This document shows, piece after piece, positions 7,238 to 10,118 of a stretch of DNA of 10,118 bases. Within the stretch, counting starts at the first letter, position 1, and each line of letters opens with the position of its first letter. Location: contig CAZZMS010000176.1 of NCBI GenBank assembly GCA_964655485.1, positions 1 to 10,118 of the forward strand. The letters are read 5' to 3'. The position numbers were made by a program, and so were the translations under genes. Below the pieces are notes generated by a model. It saw only the letters and a program-made list of their open reading frames with translations, ran no database searches and was not told the DNA's origin. Source of the stretch: JANWYU01 sp964655485. Its GTDB lineage: Bacteria; Bdellovibrionota; Bdellovibrionia; Bdellovibrionales; Bdellovibrionaceae.

Positions 7238-7717
7238 GTGAAATCTGTTTATGTTTTACCCGGAAAGTGGCATCTCAGTCGGGGCGGTGAGCTTGTTACC
7301 ACGATTTTAGGTAGTTGTGTGAGTGTTATTCTATTTGAGCCGCGGTGTAAGGTTTCTGTATTGACCCATTATTTGTTACCCGAATATTTTCCTGAGCGTT
7401 ACCTCAATCAAAAGCCCTCGGCACGCTTCGGTGACATTGCGATTAAAGAAGCTTTACAGGCCCTTAAACCCATGGCTTGTCAGTTTTCTTCCTTGCAAGC
7501 AAAGGTTTATGGCGGAGCCAATATGGCCGAGGGAAATCTGATCGGTGAATCGGTGGGAGCCTCGAACATTATTTTCGCTTTTCAAACTCTGTCTGAACTG
7601 GGAATTCCCGTGGTGGAGCAAAATGTGGGTGGTTTTCAAGGTCGAAAGATCGTGTTGAACACGGATACCTTCGAAGTGAGTCATTATTTCAGTGGTTCCA
7701 AGGCTAAGGCTGGTTGA
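7238..7717 (+). CDS. cheD: CheD, chemoreceptor glutamine deamidase
   Basis: CheD deamidates selected glutamines of chemoreceptors and, with CheC in some species, tunes CheA activity. The 159-residue product has the full catalytic set: Thr21 in LVTTILGSC, Cys27 in GSCVSV and His44 in THYLLPE. With the GTG start at 7238 these residues carry the same numbers I recall for Thermotoga maritima CheD, which supports this start. Further family features are ARFGDIAI, the KVYGGANM stretch and the C-terminal VGGFQGRKIVLNTDTFEV. The start is odd: no Shine-Dalgarno precedes it. The frame is open back to the stop of the upstream gene (7136-7138), but no ATG, GTG or TTG lies in between. No other chemotaxis gene is nearby. 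Confidence 0.92.
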   Translation: MKSVYVLPGKWHLSRGGELVTTILGSCVSVILFEPRCKVSVLTHYLLPEYFPERYLNQKPSARFGDIAIKEALQALKPMACQFSSLQAKVYGGANMAEGNLIGESVGASNIIFAFQTLSELGIPVVEQNVGGFQGRKIVLNTDTFEVSHYFSGSKAKAG

Positions 7718-7740
7718 TCACTGGTGCATAGGTCGCTGAG

Positions 7741-7778
7741 CGAAAGAAAAAGCCCGGGGAGTAACTCTTAAAGGGCTT
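7741..7778 (-). terminator. Rho-independent terminator for the ATPase transcript
   Basis: AAGCCC (7750-7755) and GGGCTT (7773-7778) form a 6-bp stem, with a small GAG-TAA-CTC helix possible in the loop. Read on the minus strand, the stem is followed by TTTTCTTTC, a fair U-rich tail. It lies about 80 bases beyond the stop of the minus-strand ATPase gene. On the plus strand, after cheD, the tail is only TTATTC, so termination in that direction would be weaker. Confidence 0.55.
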
Positions 7779-7858
7779 ATTCATCATTAAGTAACTAAAA
7801 AATAGATTTTTCAGGGCCGACTCATTAGTGCCGACACAAGAATGGGGTAATCTTCACT

Positions 7859-9208
7859 CTATAGTCCCCATACATAGATTAGGTAACCTTCGCTTTCGGT
7901 CATTCGATCGTAGATCTTCTCCTCCCACGTTTTTCCTGGACGGCGATCGAAAATTACCAAGTGGGCTTCGCTAGCTCCTTTGTGGGTAGCATATTCACGA
8001 GTTTGCATAAGACCATCTTGCAGGACAGTCTCAGGGTTACTACGCTCGCGAATGACTTTAAGTTCAATGACAATGTCTTGTTTGGGTCCATTAAAGCTTT
8101 GCTTAGGATCCAAGGGCCATTCGATAAAAAAGTCCATACGCTTACGTCCTAGGGCATACTCCCTTTCAATGCGGCCACCACCATTAATGATGCGCTGGAG
8201 GAAGGCCATAAGTAACAACTGCGGGGCCACTTCTTTGTAGTCCATGCTTTTCAACCAGGCATCGGCATGGTTGCGGAAGAGTTGTTGAAAAGCCTTAAAA
8301 AGTTTCACCATATCCAAAGTGCGATCGGCTTTCACATACCACTGCTGGGGTTGGTGCATCACGTCTTGTATGGGTGAAGTGAGCTCTCGGGGTAACACCT
8401 CTTTGTAAATCCGGTTACTGATTTGAATCTCGGGCTTACGGCGGATAAGCCTTAAGTCCTCCACGTATTGAATGTCATCATCGGGAAAACGTGTTTCTAC
8501 TTCTTCGCCGCTTAAAAGGGCTTCGATGATGGGTTTTACTCGGGGTTCTTCTAGCCTGAAGGCCAGCTGATCCAAATGCGTCGCCCGGCTTTGAATAAGC
8601 TGCTCCCGGGCTTGTTTATACATTTCTAGGGTGATAAGGCGTTTACGATCCCGGTTTTCCCGCATTTTCCAAGTGAGCTGGTGGCCTAGGGCGTTTACAA
8701 GCCATGGCTGCCCCATGGTATCAAGCCACAGCTCATCGAAAATCTCCGAGGCAAACTGCTGCCCGGTAGCTTGCGTGTGTTGTAGCCACAAGGCTTTCAT
8801 CTCATCAAAACTAAAGTTACCCAAACGCAGAGATTCGGCTTTGATATTAAACGCCGATCCCCCGGTGATCACGTCCTTGCCGTCCATGTGCATACGGTAA
8901 TCTTTAAGGTCACGCACCCCGCACAAAACCACAGAAGCGGGGAAGGCTTGGGGGCGACCATCGTAGCCGGCACGCAATTGGCGCAAAAATGAAATCAGAC
9001 TATCACCCACAAGGGCATCGACTTCGTCAAAGAAGATCACGAGGGGCTTGGGGGAGTTTTGGCTTAATTCAAACAGAGCTTTCTGCATCCAAGCGAAATG
9101 AGCTTCGGGATGATCGCTTTTCACTTTAGCGGGAATGGAATGTAGTTGTTTAGTGGTGTCAAAACGGATCAAGGCATTTTCGAGACTGACGAGAATAGCC
9201 TCCATCAC
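7859..9208 (-). CDS. AAA-type ATPase, C-terminal part with PD-(D/E)XK nuclease-like domain (frameshifted gene)
   Basis: This is the larger piece of one ATPase gene split by a frameshift; its GTG start at 9208 is only the first start codon in this frame and probably not real. The Walker B motif is LVIFFDE at 56-62, followed by a sensor-like VVLCGVRDLKDYR (93-105) and a helical lid region with a GQPWLVNALG segment (166-175). The C-terminal domain shows a PD-(D/E)XK pattern: E350, D359 in RKRMDFF, E382-x-K384 in IVIELK, and Q402 in LMQTREY. Such ATPase-nuclease proteins are widespread and of unknown role; mobile or defence roles are sometimes suggested. The Walker A motif sits in the other piece (9211-9567). 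Restoring one base at 9236-9240 would give a continuous protein of about 569 residues. Confidence 0.8.
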   Translation of the reverse strand: MMEAILVSLENALIRFDTTKQLHSIPAKVKSDHPEAHFAWMQKALFELSQNSPKPLVIFFDEVDALVGDSLISFLRQLRAGYDGRPQAFPASVVLCGVRDLKDYRMHMDGKDVITGGSAFNIKAESLRLGNFSFDEMKALWLQHTQATGQQFASEIFDELWLDTMGQPWLVNALGHQLTWKMRENRDRKRLITLEMYKQAREQLIQSRATHLDQLAFRLEEPRVKPIIEALLSGEEVETRFPDDDIQYVEDLRLIRRKPEIQISNRIYKEVLPRELTSPIQDVMHQPQQWYVKADRTLDMVKLFKAFQQLFRNHADAWLKSMDYKEVAPQLLLMAFLQRIINGGGRIEREYALGRKRMDFFIEWPLDPKQSFNGPKQDIVIELKVIRERSNPETVLQDGLMQTREYATHKGASEAHLVIFDRRPGKTWEEKIYDRMTESEGYLIYVWGL

Positions 9209-9210
9209 TT

Positions 9211-9567
9211 TTACAGTGTTCTCCCTTGCCGCCTGCCCCCTTCCACGTTCACATACAAAGCCAAGTACTGGCCTTGCTGGTTCAAGTAATCCACCAAAGC
9301 GAGTAAGGACGTGGTTTTCCCGCTTTGCCTGGGGGCATGAAGGATGAAGTAACGTTCCTGACGAATGAGTTGTAACATTTCCTCGAGATCGATTCTGCCC
9401 AAGGGATCCAGCATGTAGTGAAGATTGGACTTACACGGCCCTGCGGTGTTGAATTGTTTTTCGGCGGGAGGAATGAGGGGCTTTTTAGCCTTTTTTGACC
9501 GGGAGTGGAATTTTTTGTTTTTGTTGGTGTTTTTTGTTTTCTTGGCTGTGACTACTTTTTTTTTCAT
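9211..9567 (-). CDS. AAA-type ATPase, N-terminal part with Walker A (frameshifted gene)
   Basis: This 118-residue piece holds the start of the split ATPase. The first 36 residues are very rich in lysine (MKKKVVTAKKTKNTNK and on), possibly a disordered nucleic-acid-binding tail. Then come the family start FNTAGP (39-44), LHYMLDPLGR (49-58), DLEEMLQLI and the Walker A motif APRQSGKTT (78-86; an Ala at its first position is usual for this family). The frame is correct up to YVNVEG (105-110), then turns into RRQGRTL and stops. In the other frame the sequence continues QAARENTVKVMEAIL, the expected family sequence. The ATG at 9567 is followed by a run of nine A and has no clear Shine-Dalgarno. The frame stays open upstream for about 30 codons but without another ATG, GTG or TTG. 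Confidence 0.75.
   Translation of the reverse strand: MKKKVVTAKKTKNTNKNKKFHSRSKKAKKPLIPPAEKQFNTAGPCKSNLHYMLDPLGRIDLEEMLQLIRQERYFILHAPRQSGKTTSLLALVDYLNQQGQYLALYVNVEGGRRQGRTL
9236..9240 (-). other. Frameshift site: run of five C (five G in the coding strand)
   Basis: The coding strand reads GTG GAA then GGGGG then CAG GCG GCA AGG. Five G leave the two halves of the ATPase out of frame. Six G would encode VEGGQAARENT and three would encode VEGQAARENT; both join the halves. A one-base loss from six G is the simplest explanation, either a real mutation or a sequencing or assembly error. Confidence 0.85.
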
Positions 9568-9802
9568 AAGGGTTGGCTGGAATGATAGATTGGTCGGTTT
9601 TTTGTCTAATTTCTTCAGTGTGCGTTTTAAGTCTTCTTTCTTTTTAAATTTGATTCAGGGGTTTGAGTAAGATTATTTCGAGATGTTCCTTCTACAGCCT
9701 GGCGATTGGAAGGAAAAAGCCTTTAGGCGAGAGGTGCTCGAGGCGGAACAATAATCACACAAGTCGGCTGGTTAGGAGGATTGAGTCCTTGGGTGAGGGA
9801 TA

Positions 9803-9819
9803 CTATCTTGCCTAGATAG
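9803..9819 (+). repeat. Inverted repeat, 6-bp stem
   Basis: CTATCT (9803-9808) pairs perfectly with AGATAG (9814-9819) over the 5-base loop TGCCT. It is directly followed by CCCGG rather than a T-run, so it is not a terminator on the plus strand. It may be an operator or RNA structure. Confidence 0.45.
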
Positions 9820-9943
9820 CCCGGTCGGTCAAGGCCTGGCCATAAACTGACTCAAATCCGATCAAAGTTTAGAAGCCTTCTCCGACTGAGCGAGGAAAAA
9901 CTCGGGTGGGGTCAAGAAATTGTGTATCATTATGAGAATTTTC

Positions 9944-9965
9944 GAAAAACCCCCTTAAGTTTTTC
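9944..9965 (+). repeat. Inverted repeat, 7-bp stem
   Basis: GAAAAAC (9944-9950) pairs perfectly with GTTTTTC (9959-9965) over the 8-base loop CCCCTTAA. It is A/T-rich apart from the ends. It may be an operator-like site or a hairpin in the leader of the gene at 10070. Confidence 0.45.
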
Positions 9966-9999
9966 TAAAGGCCTGCCGAAGGTTAAGACCAACGGCGAT

Positions 10000-10018
10000 G
10001 GACCATGGTCGGTGGTCC
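10000..10018 (+). repeat. Hairpin and overlapping 10-base palindrome
   Basis: GGACCA (10000-10005) pairs with TGGTCC (10013-10018) over 7 bases. Within it GACCATGGTC (10001-10010) is a perfect palindrome. It lies about 50-70 bases before the ATG at 10070, so it could be a protein-binding operator or a leader hairpin close to the ribosome binding site. Confidence 0.45.
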
Positions 10019-10069
10019 GTGGGGCCAAGATGAGCCTCAGGCGATAAGACAAAAGAAAGGAGAAGAGAC

Positions 10070-10118
10070 ATGGGCATGAATAAGGGCATGAACAAGGTAA
10101 CCGGTCTGGATTTTGCTC
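10070..10118 (+). CDS. Start of an unidentified gene, 3' end outside the window
   Basis: Only 16 codons are visible: MGMNKGMNKVTGLDFA. The start is well supported, because AAAGGAG ends 7 bases before the ATG at 10070. Two further in-frame ATG codons follow closely (codons 3 and 7), so the exact start could be slightly later. MNKG/MNK is a short repeated segment. I do not recognise the protein; it does not look like a flagellin N-terminus, despite fliW and cheD in the neighbourhood. It follows a long region of inverted repeats, which may be its leader. Confidence 0.55.
   Translation, partial: MGMNKGMNKVTGLDFA

Larger units (their letters stand above)
9568..10069. other. 502-base region without a convincing gene; several inverted repeats
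   Basis: No coding region with recognisable motifs is seen on either strand. The part next to 9568 is the upstream region of the ATPase gene and is A-rich on the minus strand. The part from about 9800 onward would be the leader of the gene starting at 10070. It holds three hairpins (listed separately) and a weak sigma-28-like element, CAAAGTTT at 9863-9870 followed 10 bases later by TCCGACTG. It could be a long structured 5' leader or contain a small RNA; the sequence alone does not decide. Confidence 0.5.

Noticed and set aside
9425..9670. Plus-strand hydrophobic open frame of 81 codons
   Set aside because: It is the reverse complement of the Lys-rich ATPase start; Lys codons read as Phe and Leu on the other strand, which explains the apparent hydrophobic segment.
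9863..9888. CAAAGTTT-N10-TCCGACTG as a sigma-28 promoter for the last gene
   Set aside because: The -35 half is good, but the -10 half matches poorly and the spacing is one short, so it is kept only as a note in the region description.
1..10118. CRISPR array, tRNA, rRNA or insertion sequence
   Set aside because: No regularly spaced direct repeats, cloverleaf-like sequence, rRNA-like stretch or transposase motif was seen on either strand.

Overview
The window looks like a chromosomal stretch of a motile, menaquinone-using Gram-negative bacterium of middling G+C content. Next to the quinone genes it carries a flagellar assembly factor (fliW) and a chemotaxis deamidase (cheD). A FliW-using, menaquinone-making bacterium with an RsmJ-like enzyme would fit the Bdellovibrio-like lineages, but this placement is inference from gene content; no marker gene here settles it.

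Layout. Bases 1-7138 form a dense plus-strand run: the 3' part of fliW, menA (GTG start 3 bases after the fliW stop), menC (overlaps menA), a 184-base gap, menE, a polyprenyl diphosphate synthase (overlaps menE), a divergent UbiA/MenA-like membrane protein, an rsmJ-like rRNA methyltransferase gene and an unrecognised membrane protein gene. After a 99-base gap with two competing hairpins comes cheD (to 7717). A hairpin with a minus-strand T-rich tail follows. The minus strand then holds an AAA-type ATPase with a PD-(D/E)XK nuclease-like C-terminus (7859-9567), which is split in two by a frameshift in a run of five C. Bases 9568-10069 have no convincing gene but several inverted repeats. They end in a strong ribosome binding site and the first 16 codons of an unidentified plus-strand gene that runs off the window.

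How the genes fit together. MenC makes o-succinylbenzoate and MenE activates it with CoA. The polyprenyl synthase makes the isoprenoid tail, and MenA joins a tail to dihydroxynaphthoate in the membrane. The menF, menD, menH, menB and ubiE/menG steps are not here and must lie elsewhere. The protein at 4661-5692 aligns with MenA by eye, keeps the first aspartate motif but has lost the second, so it may be a non-catalytic or repurposed paralogue. No clearly new multi-gene system is visible. The best leads are this degenerate MenA paralogue, the homopolymer frameshift in the ATPase gene, and the structured leader before the last gene.
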